Below, in pieces: positions 9,201 to 17,774 of a stretch of DNA of 64,000 nt. The stretch covers positions 118,497-182,496 of the forward strand of contig NZ_AUMT01000001.1 of NCBI RefSeq assembly GCF_000430825.1, written 5' to 3'. Numbering within the stretch: position 1 is the stretch's first letter; every line of letters starts with the position of its first letter. The notes beneath the pieces were generated by a model. That model did no database searches. It was not told where the DNA came from and worked only from the letters and a program-made list of their open reading frames with translations. The stretch comes from Chryseobacterium daeguense DSM 19388 (GTDB taxonomy: Bacteria; Bacteroidota; Bacteroidia; Flavobacteriales; Weeksellaceae). Made by a program: the position numbers and the translations under genes.

Positions 9201-10085
9201 ATGGCATCTGGTTTTTTTGCAATTTTGGATGATATTGCTGCTTTGATGGATGATGTGGCGGTTACTAGTAAAATAGCTACTCAGAAAACAGCAGGAATTT
9301 TAGGGGATGACCTTGCTGTAAACGCAGAAAAGGCTACAGGTTTCCTTTCTTCACGGGAGCTTCCTGTGCTTTGGGCTATTACAAAAGGTTCCTTTATCAA
9401 TAAACTGATCATTCTGCCCATCGTATTTCTGCTCAACTGGCTTTATTCTCCGGCAATTAACTATGTTCTGATTCTCGGAGGTCTGTATTTAGCGTTTGAA
9501 GGGGTGGAAAAAATTATCGAATTCCTTTTTCACCGTTCCAAAAAAGGACATGAAGTGGTAGAAGAGATTGAGGAAGACGAAAAAAATCCGGAAGATTTAG
9601 AAAAAGTAAAGATAAAATCCGCCATTACTACAGATTTTATTTTATCTATTGAGATTGTAATTATTGCTCTGGGAACTGTATTGGAAGAAAATCACCCTTT
9701 TATTACTCAGATTTTAGTAACAAGTTTGGTTGCATTTATTGCCACAGTTGGGGTTTACGGTATTGTTGCGCTGATCGTGAGAATGGATGATGCAGGATTT
9801 AAATTGATTAAAAAAAGTAATGATAAGGGCTTTTTCGGTCAGCTCGGGCATTTGTTAGTAAAAGCTTTGCCTATTGTCATTAAAGCTTTAGGAATCATTG
9901 GTACCATCGCTTTGATTATGGTAGCAGGCGGTATTTTTGCACACAGAGTGGAATTCCTTCATCATTTATTTTCAACCTGGCCTGATGTTTTAAAAGAGCT
10001 TACTTTTGGCCTGATAGGCGGCTTGGGAGCTGTTCTTCTTTTCACAATGGGGAAGGGGATTGTTTCTTTGGTTAAACGTAAATAG
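9201..10085 (+). CDS. DUF808 family membrane protein (YedI-like)
   Basis: Integral membrane protein of 294 residues. The N-terminus (MASGFFAILDDIAALMDDVA) and the segment KTAGILGDDLAVNAEKATGF are the recognisable DUF808 hallmarks. At least six hydrophobic segments follow, with an acidic cytoplasmic loop (EEIEEDEKNPEDLEKVKIK) around residues 118-136. The function of the family is not established. The gene has its own promoter and a strong terminator shared with the convergent dnaJ. Confidence 0.9.
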   Translation: MASGFFAILDDIAALMDDVAVTSKIATQKTAGILGDDLAVNAEKATGFLSSRELPVLWAITKGSFINKLIILPIVFLLNWLYSPAINYVLILGGLYLAFEGVEKIIEFLFHRSKKGHEVVEEIEEDEKNPEDLEKVKIKSAITTDFILSIEIVIIALGTVLEENHPFITQILVTSLVAFIATVGVYGIVALIVRMDDAGFKLIKKSNDKGFFGQLGHLLVKALPIVIKALGIIGTIALIMVAGGIFAHRVEFLHHLFSTWPDVLKELTFGLIGGLGAVLLFTMGKGIVSLVKRK

Positions 10086-10100
10086 TTATTACATTATAAA

Positions 10101-10140
10101 AAAATAAGCGGCTTCAAAAATTGAAACCGCTTATTTTTTA
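10101..10140. terminator. Bidirectional terminator between DUF808 gene and dnaJ
   Basis: Long stem AAATAAGCGGCTTC / GAAACCGCTTATTT with a short A/T loop. It is flanked by A on one side and T on the other, so it can end transcription from both convergent genes. Confidence 0.85.
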
Positions 10141-10183
10141 TCGAAAGATTTACTTTGTAAACCTTTGGGATGCTTTAGATATC

Positions 10184-11299
10184 TTAATTAAATAAATCTT
10201 TCACCTTATCAAAGAAAGTTTTTTCTTTTCCGGAAGGTTCTGCAACCATTTCTCCGCTGCTCATTTGCTTTTCGAAGAAATCTTTTTGCTCTTTAGTGAG
10301 CTTTTGAGGCGTCCATACATTGATGTGGATAAACATATCACCTTTTCCATAACTGTCGATGCTTGGAAGACCTTTTCCTGCCAGTCTGAGGATTTTTCCG
10401 GACTGAGTTCCCGGATCTACGGTGATTTTTACTTTTCCGCCAACAGTAGGAACTTCTTTTTTGGTTCCCAGAGCCGCTTCTGCAAATGAAATATATAATT
10501 CCTGGTGAAGATTATCACCTTCTCTTTTAATTACTTTATCTACTTCTTCCTCGATGATAACCAATAAATCCCCCGGAATACCTCCAAACGGCGCATCATT
10601 ACCTTTTCCTCTTACATTAAGCTGGATGCCGTCTCTGGCTCCTGCAGGAATATTAATTGTTACTTCTTCTTCATCTTTTACAAGACCTTGTGCATTGGCT
10701 CCTGCCGGAATTTTATCTGCAACTTTCCCAATTCCCTGACAGGTTCCGCAGGTTGTCTGGGTCTGCATCTGGCCAAACATAGTGTTCATCACCTTCAGCT
10801 GAACTCCGGAACCGCCGCAGGTAGGGCAGGTTTTTGAAGTGGCGCCTTCCGCCATCTTCATTTTTTTGACTTTAATGGTTTTCTGAGTTCCGTTTACCAT
10901 TTCTTCAAGGCTCAGCTTGATTCTGATTCTTAAATTAGAACCTTTCACCTGCTGACGGCCGCCTCCGCCGCCAAATCCTCCGAAACCGCCACCGAAAATA
11001 TCTCCAAACTGGCTGAAAATATCTTCCATATTCATTCCGCCGCCGAAACCGCCGCCTCCAAAACCTCCGTTTCCACCAACTCCTGCATGGCCGAACTGGT
11101 CGTATCTTGCACGTTTCTGCTCATCACTCAGAACTTCATAGGCTTCTGCTGCTTCCTTGAATTTTTCTTCGGCTTCCTTATCTCCAGGATTTTTATCCGG
11201 GTGATATTTGATCGCCATTTTACGGTATGCTTTCTTTATTTCGTCGGCTGATGCAGATTTGCTGATCTCAAGAACCTCGTAATAATCTCTTTTTGACAT
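10184..11299 (-). CDS. dnaJ: Chaperone protein DnaJ, zinc domain reduced to two repeats
   Basis: Hsp40 co-chaperone that delivers unfolded proteins to DnaK and stimulates its ATPase. The 371 residues contain the J domain (1-70, HPD at 33-35), a glycine/phenylalanine-rich linker (about 74-115), substrate-binding domains and a C-terminal dimer region. The central zinc domain has only two Cys repeats, CPTCGGSG and CGTCQGIG, instead of four. From the spacing these match the second and third canonical repeats, so one zinc site remains and the site made by repeats 1 and 4 is gone. I recall a similar reduced form from other flavobacteria. It is 77 bases downstream of grpE and probably cotranscribed. 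Confidence 0.95.
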   Translation of the reverse strand: MSKRDYYEVLEISKSASADEIKKAYRKMAIKYHPDKNPGDKEAEEKFKEAAEAYEVLSDEQKRARYDQFGHAGVGGNGGFGGGGFGGGMNMEDIFSQFGDIFGGGFGGFGGGGGRQQVKGSNLRIRIKLSLEEMVNGTQKTIKVKKMKMAEGATSKTCPTCGGSGVQLKVMNTMFGQMQTQTTCGTCQGIGKVADKIPAGANAQGLVKDEEEVTINIPAGARDGIQLNVRGKGNDAPFGGIPGDLLVIIEEEVDKVIKREGDNLHQELYISFAEAALGTKKEVPTVGGKVKITVDPGTQSGKILRLAGKGLPSIDSYGKGDMFIHINVWTPQKLTKEQKDFFEKQMSSGEMVAEPSGKEKTFFDKVKDLFN

Positions 11300-11376
11300 C
11301 TTTTTATATGGGTAATTAGTAATGGTAATGAGTAATTTACAAAATTGCTTATTACTGATTACTTATTGCTTATGTT

Positions 11377-11913
11377 TTAATTTCCTGTAACCACTTTAGC
11401 GAAACGAATCACTTTATCTCCCAGCGTATATCCTGTTTCGATTACGTCTACGATTTTACCTTTCAGATCCTCTGATGGAGCCGGAATTTGGGTAATTGCC
11501 TCATGGAAATCTACATTGAAGCTGTCACCAGCCTTTACTTCCATTGTTTTAAGGCCTTTTTCAGTAAGCTTGCTTTTGAATTTGTTGTAAATTAACTCAA
11601 CACCTTGCAGGTCAGAAGGGTTTCCGTTTTTAGCGATTTCTTTCAGAGCTCTTTCAAAATCATCCAGAACACCAAGCATAGAGATCATCATATCCTGATT
11701 CGCGTACTGGAAGAACTCCATTTTCTCTTTGCTGGTTCTTTTTTTATAATTTTCGAATTCTGCGTACAATCTGATGTAACGGTCTTTCTCTTCTGCCAAA
11801 AGTTCCTCTGCAGTAGGTTTTGCTGTCACATTGTCTTCAGAAGGCGTTTCGTTTTGAGTATTCGTATTTTCTTGATTATTGATGCTTTCTTCGTTAATAT
11901 CCTGATTGTCCAT
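11377..11913 (-). CDS. grpE: Nucleotide exchange factor GrpE
   Basis: Releases ADP from DnaK so that the DnaK-DnaJ folding cycle can continue. The 178-residue protein has an acidic, Asn/Glu-rich disordered start (1-40), a long coiled-coil helix (AEELLAEEKDRYIRLYAEFE, about 34-90) and the beta-rich wing domain ending in the conserved GYTLGDKVIRFAKVVV-like motif (GYTLGDKVIRFAKVVTG). It forms an operon with dnaJ. A sigma-54-like element lies just upstream (see 11941-11957). Confidence 0.95.
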   Translation of the reverse strand: MDNQDINEESINNQENTNTQNETPSEDNVTAKPTAEELLAEEKDRYIRLYAEFENYKKRTSKEKMEFFQYANQDMMISMLGVLDDFERALKEIAKNGNPSDLQGVELIYNKFKSKLTEKGLKTMEVKAGDSFNVDFHEAITQIPAPSEDLKGKIVDVIETGYTLGDKVIRFAKVVTGN

Positions 11914-11940
11914 AATTCAATATTTATTTTCCTTTTTATT

Positions 11941-11957
11941 GACAAACATTCTGCCAA
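11941..11957 (-). promoter_or_regulatory. Possible sigma-54-type promoter of grpE-dnaJ
   Basis: Read on the minus strand the site is TTGGCAGAATGTTTGTC. It fits TGGCA-N6-TTGC with the exact GG-N10 spacing but ends in GT instead of GC. It lies about 28 bases before the grpE ATG. No TAnnTTTG box or CIRCE-like inverted repeat is seen there. Tentative. Confidence 0.3.
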
Positions 11958-12050
11958 AGAAAAAAATCTGGACATTAAGGCAGAAATTGAAATCAGGACT
12001 TAGCAACCAATGGTCAATTTTTCCGGCTGGTTCTTATTTACTTCTTTCCA

Positions 12051-12203
12051 GTCATTGCGAGGAGCGAAAGCAATGAAGCAATCTTATGATATATTTTAAA
12101 AATAAATAAATATAAAATTATCATCAGATAATCCAATTTTACGAAGGCTAATTTATTTGTGCTTATGGGAGATTGCTTCATTGCTTTTGCTCCTCGCAAT
12201 GAC
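12051..12203. repeat. Inverted-repeat element with 34-bp arms (MITE- or REP-like)
   Basis: Arm 12051-12084 reads GTCATTGCGAGGAGCGAAAG then CAATGAAGCAATCT. Arm 12170-12203 is its reverse complement with one difference (CGAAAG versus CAAAAG). Between the arms are about 85 AT-rich bases with no gene. Transcribed RNA would fold into one long hairpin. A shortened relative lies at 51839-51860. No target-site duplication could be identified. Confidence 0.8.
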
Positions 12204-12204
12204 A

Positions 12205-13536
12205 TTATCCAAAAAATGTCTGGTACAAAAGATAAAGATTTAGAATGATGATAATGAAAGAAATGATCCAAACGCAGGTTTTTAAGAAAGGCTTGTTAAC
12301 AAATTCGCCCATTTTTGCTTTATCACTCGTAAACATCACAAGCGGAACCACCGCAAAGCTCAGCTGCATGGATAAGATAACCTGGCTTAGAACCAATAAT
12401 TCCGTTGTTCCTTTTTCTCCGTAAATGATGGTTACAATTAAAGCCGGAATTACAGCTATTAATCTTGTAATTAATCTTCTTAGCCAGGGTTTTAACCTGA
12501 TATTCAGAAAGCCTTCCATTACGATCTGGCCGGCGAGAGTTCCCGTTAAAGTCGAGTTTTGTCCGGAAGCAAGCAGTGCAATTGCAAAAACAATACTTGC
12601 CATTGAAACTCCTAAAATAGGTGTTAACATTTTGTAAGCATCATGGATATCCGCAACATGTTTGTTTCCGGTAATATGGAAGGTGGCTGCTGCTAAAATC
12701 AAAATAGCGGCATTAATGAAAAAAGCCAGCATGAGAGAAACTGTACTGTCTAAAGTTGCAAATTTTATCGCTTCTTTTTTCCACTTCCTGTCTCGCGGGT
12801 AATCTCTTGTCTGAACAATGCTGCTGTGAAGATACAGATTGTGGGGCATTACAGTTGCACCCAAAATCCCGATCGCAATATAAAGCATGGCCGGATTCTG
12901 GATGATTTCCGCTTTCGGCACCAATCCACCTAAAATTTCGTTAACAGCAGGCTGTGAAATGAAAAGCTCATAAATAAAGCAGGCAAGAATAATGGAAATC
13001 AAGCCGCCGACGATACTTTCTATCCATCGGAAACCTTTTGACTGCAGTAAAAGTATAATCAATACGTCAACTGTTGTGATGACAATTCCCCATGTTAATG
13101 GAATATGGAAAAGTAAATTCAGAGCAATCGCAGAACCAATTACTTCTGCAAGATCACAGGCTGCAATGGCAATTTCACAGAAAACCCAGAGAATAAAATT
13201 AGTGGTAGGATTGAAATGATCACGGCAGGCCTGCGCAAGATCCCTTTCTGCAACTACACCCAATTTCACAGATAAATGCTGCAAAACCATCGCAAAAATA
13301 TTGGAAATAAGGATCACAGACAGGAGGGTGTACCCAAACTGAGCACCTCCGGCAATATCAGTTGCCCAGTTTCCGGGGTCCATGTAACCCACGGCAACCA
13401 TAAGTCCAGGGCCTGCAAAAGCCAGGTATTTTCTCCAGAAACTACCGTTTTTAGGAACTTTCACCGAAGAATAGACTTCGGATAGAGAATGTGATGTTTT
13501 ATCTTTTCGCCAGGCGCTTTTCAAATTCAGATTCAT
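12205..13536 (-). CDS. mntH: Nramp-family divalent metal transporter MntH
   Basis: Proton-coupled importer of Mn2+ (and possibly Fe2+) in the inner membrane. The 443 residues show about eleven membrane segments and both metal-site signatures: DPGNWATD in the first helix (GYMDPGNWATDIAGG) and MPHNLYLHSS in the sixth. Length is normal for bacterial Nramp. The stop lies 2 bases from the inverted-repeat element at 12051-12203. The promoter carries a palindrome that resembles a metal-repressor operator, so repression by a DtxR/MntR-type regulator is likely. Confidence 0.94.
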   Translation of the reverse strand: MNLNLKSAWRKDKTSHSLSEVYSSVKVPKNGSFWRKYLAFAGPGLMVAVGYMDPGNWATDIAGGAQFGYTLLSVILISNIFAMVLQHLSVKLGVVAERDLAQACRDHFNPTTNFILWVFCEIAIAACDLAEVIGSAIALNLLFHIPLTWGIVITTVDVLIILLLQSKGFRWIESIVGGLISIILACFIYELFISQPAVNEILGGLVPKAEIIQNPAMLYIAIGILGATVMPHNLYLHSSIVQTRDYPRDRKWKKEAIKFATLDSTVSLMLAFFINAAILILAAATFHITGNKHVADIHDAYKMLTPILGVSMASIVFAIALLASGQNSTLTGTLAGQIVMEGFLNIRLKPWLRRLITRLIAVIPALIVTIIYGEKGTTELLVLSQVILSMQLSFAVVPLVMFTSDKAKMGEFVNKPFLKTCVWIISFIIIILNLYLLYQTFFG

Positions 13537-13540
13537 AAAA

Positions 13541-13587
13541 TGTTAGAAATGACTAACAAATTTAATTAAATAAATGTAAACACAAAA
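13541..13587 (-). promoter_or_regulatory. mntH promoter with overlapping palindromic operator
   Basis: On the minus strand a -33 TTTTG (13583-13587) is followed after 18 bases by a -7 box TAAATTTG (13557-13564). The palindrome TGTTAG-N6-CTAACA (13541-13558) touches the -7 box and covers the predicted start site, directly before the mntH ATG. TTAG/CTAA half-sites are typical of DtxR/IdeR/MntR operators. Confidence 0.65.
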
Positions 13588-13603
13588 CCATTCACATAAA
13601 AAA

Positions 13604-13630
13604 TCCCGAAAACAATTTTTCGGGAATAAA
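13604..13630 (-). terminator. Terminator of the DUF937/OmpA gene
   Basis: Stem TCCCGAAAA/TTTTCGGGA with a short loop and a T run on the minus strand. Confidence 0.75.
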
Positions 13631-13650
13631 TTTTTATTTGTTCTAAAAGA

Positions 13651-14955
13651 TTATTTCGCAAATCTTACAGACATTTTTCTGTCTGAAGCTCTTTCCGCAT
13701 CAGAAGCACTGGCATCAGCTTTCGCAAATCGGCTGCCGTAGCCTTCTGCATCAAGTATCTGACTTCCGACTCCTTGTTTTTCCAGCCACGTTTTAATATA
13801 ATTGGCTCTGTCGGCAGAAAGTTTTATGTTTTTAGCTTCATCTCCGGTTTTATCAGTGTACCCTCCAATTTTTATCTTTGCATCAGGATAAGCTTTCAAA
13901 ATAGCTACAAGATTCTGAAGCTGGCCTTCTGAACCTGCTTCTAAAGCATTTGCGCTTCCCAGCTTGAAGTTTACATGATCAAAATCAAACCATTGGTTTT
14001 TCAAAGCGTCATCATTTGCTGCGTTGGTATATGCCCCGGATTTCATGAAATTGATCATCTGATCTTCCATTCCTCCTTTGTAACCTTTCAATGCCGTACC
14101 ATTCAGGTCGATATTTTCATCTACTTTTCCTGATGCTGAAGTTGACATTGAAGCTGTATCTGCCGAAGAAACTGCTGCAGCCGTATCCTGCATTGTACCT
14201 GTGGAGTCAGTATTTGTAACAGTAGTAGTGCTTTCTTTTTTCTCACACTGCTTCCACAGGAAATAAGCCGCTGCAATCAAAAGCAGGAGAGGAAGAAGCC
14301 ATTTCCAGATAGATCCTCCGCCTTCGTTATTTCTCTCCGGGAAAGTTCCGTTGGGAGCAGTACTTCTGGTAACTTCTATGGCCGGCTCTTCGTGAGAGGG
14401 GGTTTTAATCTGGTCATTATCATTATCGAATTTATATCTTGCAGCCCAATCTCCAACGTTTAAAGATGCCAGAGAAAGTCCTGCAGGCAATAATGTAGAA
14501 ACAATCCCTTTTTGGTCATCAAGAAGTCTTGAAATACCGGATTGATCCAAATTATTATCAGCAGCATATTTCCCGATTGAGCCTACGGTAGCTCCGGTTA
14601 CCAGATTCAGTAAAGAGCTTGAAGAATTGTTGCTGATACCAGCGTAAGTGGCAATAGCATTTACAACGCCGCTCACTTTATCACCAAAAATAGAGGTCAG
14701 CAGACCGGAAATCCAGGTGTTGTTGGAAGAATCTCCCATCAGGTTCCCCAAGATACCGCTTGAAGAAGCTGTTGTAATGGCATTCAGTACGCCCTGGTTA
14801 TCCGAATTGTTTGCCAATCCTCCCACCACAGCGGGTAAAAGTCCTCCGATTGCTTTAGAAATTCCGGATTCACTTTCTCCGTACTGCAATGCAGTCTGGG
14901 ATACTAAAGCAGGGCCTAGCTGGCCTTTAATTAAATCAATGATGTTTAAAGACAT
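13651..14955 (-). CDS. DUF937 and OmpA domain protein with a central membrane helix
   Basis: A 434-residue envelope protein in three parts. Residues 1-170 are DUF937/YidB-like repeats rich in Gly, Ser, Asn and Leu (GLLPAVVGGLANNSDNQG). A single membrane helix follows near 219-238 (WKWLLPLLLLIAAAYFLWK). After a Ser/Thr/Ala-rich spacer comes an OmpA peptidoglycan-binding domain (about 310-434) with the motifs KIGGYTDKTGDEAKN and LSADRANYIKTWL. The OmpA part should contact peptidoglycan in the periplasm, leaving DUF937 in the cytoplasm. No signal peptide is seen. Function unknown; monocistronic. Confidence 0.88.
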   Translation of the reverse strand: MSLNIIDLIKGQLGPALVSQTALQYGESESGISKAIGGLLPAVVGGLANNSDNQGVLNAITTASSSGILGNLMGDSSNNTWISGLLTSIFGDKVSGVVNAIATYAGISNNSSSSLLNLVTGATVGSIGKYAADNNLDQSGISRLLDDQKGIVSTLLPAGLSLASLNVGDWAARYKFDNDNDQIKTPSHEEPAIEVTRSTAPNGTFPERNNEGGGSIWKWLLPLLLLIAAAYFLWKQCEKKESTTTVTNTDSTGTMQDTAAAVSSADTASMSTSASGKVDENIDLNGTALKGYKGGMEDQMINFMKSGAYTNAANDDALKNQWFDFDHVNFKLGSANALEAGSEGQLQNLVAILKAYPDAKIKIGGYTDKTGDEAKNIKLSADRANYIKTWLEKQGVGSQILDAEGYGSRFAKADASASDAERASDRKMSVRFAK

Positions 14956-15027
14956 AATAATATATTTTTGAGATTAATGTGTTATAAATTTAATAAAAAT
15001 TTTGCCAAAATATCATTTAAACAAAAA

Positions 15028-15063
15028 AATCTTTAAAAATCACGCGGATTCTTAAAGATTTAT
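15028..15063 (-). terminator. Probable terminator of proS
   Basis: Imperfect stem AAATCTTTAA / TCTTAAAGATTT around a CACGCGGA-containing loop, 22 bases beyond the proS stop. Confidence 0.5.
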
Positions 15064-15084
15064 TAATTTAATTTAAATTGGATT

Positions 15085-16560
15085 TTAATAAGCTTTTGCG
15101 AATAAAACCCGTCTTTTTGATGGTTTTCCTGAAATCAGGGAAACACCTTCTTCAATATCATCATCCAGAGGAATACATCTTATGGTAGCCTTTGTTTCAT
15201 CTTTGATCTGTTCCTCTTCTTCTGCCGTCCCGTCCCAGTGAGCATAGATAAAGCCGCCTTTTTCTTCCAGAACTTTTTTGAATTCTTCATAAGTATCAAC
15301 TTTCGTGATGTTGTCTTTTCTGAAGTTTGCTGCTTTTGTATAAAGATCTTTTTGAATAGTCTTTAATAATTCTTCGATATAAGAATCCAATCCTTCTATA
15401 GAACGGACTTCTTTCGTTAAATTATCTCTTCTTGCAATTTCCACAGATTTATTTTCAAGATCTCTTGGTCCCATTGCAATTCTTACAGGGACACCTTTTA
15501 ATTCATATTCTGCGAACTTCCAGCCCGGTTTATTCTGAGTGTCATTGTCGAATTTCACGGAAATACCTTTTGCTCTCAATTTAGCCTGAATGTCTAAAGC
15601 TACTTCACTGATCTGCTCCAGCTGCTCTTCCCCTTTAAAGATCGGAACAATCACCACCTGAATCGGTGCAAGGGTAGGAGGCAGTACCAATCCGAAATCA
15701 TCAGAATGCGTCATGATCAAAGCTCCCATCAAACGTGTTGAAGTTCCCCATGATGTAGCCCATGCATGCTCTATTTTCCCTTCTTTGTTTGTGAATTTTA
15801 CATCAAATGCTTTTGCAAAATTTTGTCCAAGGAAATGTGAAGTTCCTGCCTGCAAAGCTTTTCCGTCCTGCATTAATGCTTCGATACAATAGGTTTCATC
15901 AGCCCCCGCAAATCTTTCGGAAGGAGTTTTTAGCCCCTGAATTACCGGCATTGCCATAAAGTTTTCTGCAAAATCTGCATATACTTTATTCATTTTTTCT
16001 GCTTCTTCTACGGCCTCATCTTTTGTGGCGTGAGCGGTGTGGCCTTCCTGCCATAAAAATTCTGCCGTTCTTAAAAATAAACGGGTTCTCATCTCCCAAC
16101 GGACAACATTCGCCCATTGGTTAATTAATATAGGTAAATCTCTGTAAGACTGAATCCAGTTTTTATAAGTATTCCAGATGATGGCCTCTGAAGTAGGACG
16201 TACGATAAGCTCTTCTTCCAGCTTGGCATCCGGATCTACAATCAGTTTAGACGGGTTATCAGGATCTGTTTTTAATCTGTAGTGGGTAACAACGGCACAT
16301 TCTTTAGCGAAACCTTCTGCATTTTTTTCTTCAGCCTCAAATAAGCTCTTGGGCACAAAAAGGGGAAAATAAGCATTTACGTGGCCTGTTTCTTTGAATT
16401 TTTTATCCATTTCGTCACGCATTTTTTCCCAGATTGCATAGCCATAAGGTTTGATTACCATGCATCCTCTTACTCCTGAGTTTTCAGCAAGGTCGGCTTT
16501 TACCACCAACTCATTATACCACTTGCTGTAATCTTCGCTTCTTGAGGTTAATTTTGCCAT
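15085..16560 (-). CDS. proS: Proline--tRNA ligase, short archaeal/eukaryote-like form
   Basis: Charges tRNA-Pro with proline. At 491 residues it is the short form that lacks the editing insertion of E. coli-type ProS. Class II motifs are visible: motif 1 around [20 protein letters not shown], motif 2 [20 protein letters not shown] and motif 3 [17 protein letters not shown]. The anticodon-binding domain follows ([15 protein letters not shown]) and then the C-terminal zinc-like domain typical of this form ending in KAY. Divergently transcribed from the Gly-rich lipoprotein gene. Confidence 0.96.
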   Translation of the reverse strand: MAKLTSRSEDYSKWYNELVVKADLAENSGVRGCMVIKPYGYAIWEKMRDEMDKKFKETGHVNAYFPLFVPKSLFEAEEKNAEGFAKECAVVTHYRLKTDPDNPSKLIVDPDAKLEEELIVRPTSEAIIWNTYKNWIQSYRDLPILINQWANVVRWEMRTRLFLRTAEFLWQEGHTAHATKDEAVEEAEKMNKVYADFAENFMAMPVIQGLKTPSERFAGADETYCIEALMQDGKALQAGTSHFLGQNFAKAFDVKFTNKEGKIEHAWATSWGTSTRLMGALIMTHSDDFGLVLPPTLAPIQVVIVPIFKGEEQLEQISEVALDIQAKLRAKGISVKFDNDTQNKPGWKFAEYELKGVPVRIAMGPRDLENKSVEIARRDNLTKEVRSIEGLDSYIEELLKTIQKDLYTKAANFRKDNITKVDTYEEFKKVLEEKGGFIYAHWDGTAEEEEQIKDETKATIRCIPLDDDIEEGVSLISGKPSKRRVLFAKAY

Positions 16561-16594
16561 TATTTTTTTTAATTTTTTTAACTTTTCGTTATTA

Positions 16595-16624
16595 TTGTTA
16601 TCTAAAAATAAAAATCTATTTTTG
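16595..16624 (+). promoter_or_regulatory. Promoter of the Gly-rich lipoprotein operon
   Basis: TTG at 16595-16597, a 19-base spacer, then TATTTTTG at 16617-16624, a full match to the Bacteroidetes TTG / TAnnTTTG layout. The predicted start near 16631 gives a leader of about 75 bases. Confidence 0.7.
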
Positions 16625-16633
16625 ATAGATTTT

Positions 16634-16664
16634 TAGTACCGGTATTTGGTACATTTTTGGTACA
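16634..16664. promoter_or_regulatory. Three phased GTAC motifs in the leader
   Basis: GTAC occurs at 16636, 16649 and 16660. The last two sit in identical TTTGGTACA units exactly 11 bases apart, one helical turn. They lie just downstream of the predicted start site and could bind a regulator. Function inferred only from the spacing. Confidence 0.35.
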
Positions 16665-16704
16665 GATTGCAAATATAATTTAAATTAAAAATTTTTACGT
16701 TATC

Positions 16705-17742
16705 ATGAAAAGAAATATACATAAAAATTTGCTTGGTATGTTAAAATCCAAAGGGATCTTAGCGATATCAGGCGGATTATTACTTGTGTCCTGCGGTGCT
16801 CAGATGGGCGGTTACAGCGAGACAGATGGCGTTTATTACGACCCTAATAAAGATACACTGCCGGAAGGCGTGATCATCAATGATAGAGGAAACAGAGTAG
16901 GAGAAGACTACAACTATTATCAGGATGATTCAAACGTGATTCAGAACGCAGAAGTTAATTCCAGAGAAAGAAAATATGACGACTGGAATAATTACAACTG
17001 GAACAGCACTGCAACAGACTCAGACTGGGGAATGTATGCAGGAAGTGAAACCAACTATTATGACAATTCCTGGGGGTGGGGTTATCCTTGGGGATGGTAC
17101 GGTGGTTACAGCCCATATTGGGGTTGGAATCGCGGCTGGGGTCTTGGACTTTCATGGGGCTGGGGAAGCTCGTGGGGCTGGAATATGGGTTGGGGATACT
17201 CTCCGTATTGGGGCGGTATCTATGATCCATTCTGGGGCGGCTACTACGGATATCCTTATTGGGGATATGGCGGCTACTACGGTGGGTATTACAACCCAAT
17301 CTACAGAAGAAGTGCTTCAGGAGGCAGAGGATTCAACAGCTACAGCGGAGGTTTTGCCAATAAATACGGTATGAATTCAGGAGGTTTCAGAAGAAATAAT
17401 TCCAATACAGGAGGCTTTAGAAACAGCAACGGAAATACAGGTGGTTTCAGAAATTCTAACGGAACAAACGGAGGCTTCAGACAAGCTCCTGCAAACGGAG
17501 GTTTCAGAGGTCAGAATGGTGTAAGAAACCAAGGTGGTTTCAGAAACCCGGGAACTCAGGTAAGACCTAACTACAATCAGCAGGCTCCAAGAAATGACGG
17601 AGGATTCAGAAATAATGGCGGATATAATAATTCCAACAGCGGTGGCGGCTTCCGAGGAGGCGGTGGCTTCGGCGGAGGAAGCGGCGGCGGAGGATTCAGA
17701 TCCGGCGGCGGTGGAGGCGGTGGCTTCCGAGGTGGCAGATAA
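16705..17742 (+). CDS. Gly/Trp/Tyr-rich lipoprotein with GGFR repeats
   Basis: A 345-residue low-complexity surface protein. The signal region ends in the lipobox LLVSC (Cys about residue 30). Residues 40-110 are polar and Tyr/Asn-rich; 115-200 are almost only Trp, Gly, Tyr, Pro and Ser (for example WGWGYPWGWYGGYSPYWGW); 205-345 carry ten GGFR units in Asn/Gly sequence, ending in a poly-Gly tail. No known catalytic motif. The next gene, a FadL-like outer membrane protein, starts 33 bases downstream, so the two are probably cotranscribed. The aromatic repeats suggest a structural or adhesive role, but this is a guess. Confidence 0.85.
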   Translation: MKRNIHKNLLGMLKSKGILAISGGLLLVSCGAQMGGYSETDGVYYDPNKDTLPEGVIINDRGNRVGEDYNYYQDDSNVIQNAEVNSRERKYDDWNNYNWNSTATDSDWGMYAGSETNYYDNSWGWGYPWGWYGGYSPYWGWNRGWGLGLSWGWGSSWGWNMGWGYSPYWGGIYDPFWGGYYGYPYWGYGGYYGGYYNPIYRRSASGGRGFNSYSGGFANKYGMNSGGFRRNNSNTGGFRNSNGNTGGFRNSNGTNGGFRQAPANGGFRGQNGVRNQGGFRNPGTQVRPNYNQQAPRNDGGFRNNGGYNNSNSGGGFRGGGGFGGGSGGGGFRSGGGGGGGFRGGR

Positions 17743-17774
17743 TATTTAAAAATTAATAACTATTCAAAAAAATA

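Noticed and set aside
12038..12271. Open frame over the inverted-repeat element on the minus strand
   Set aside because: It is made of repeat arms and the 3' end of mntH; no protein-like features.
17380..17742. Tandem GGFR-coding repeats that look like a short repeat array
   Set aside because: They are in frame within a coding sequence, with irregular spacing and no spacer structure, so not a CRISPR array.
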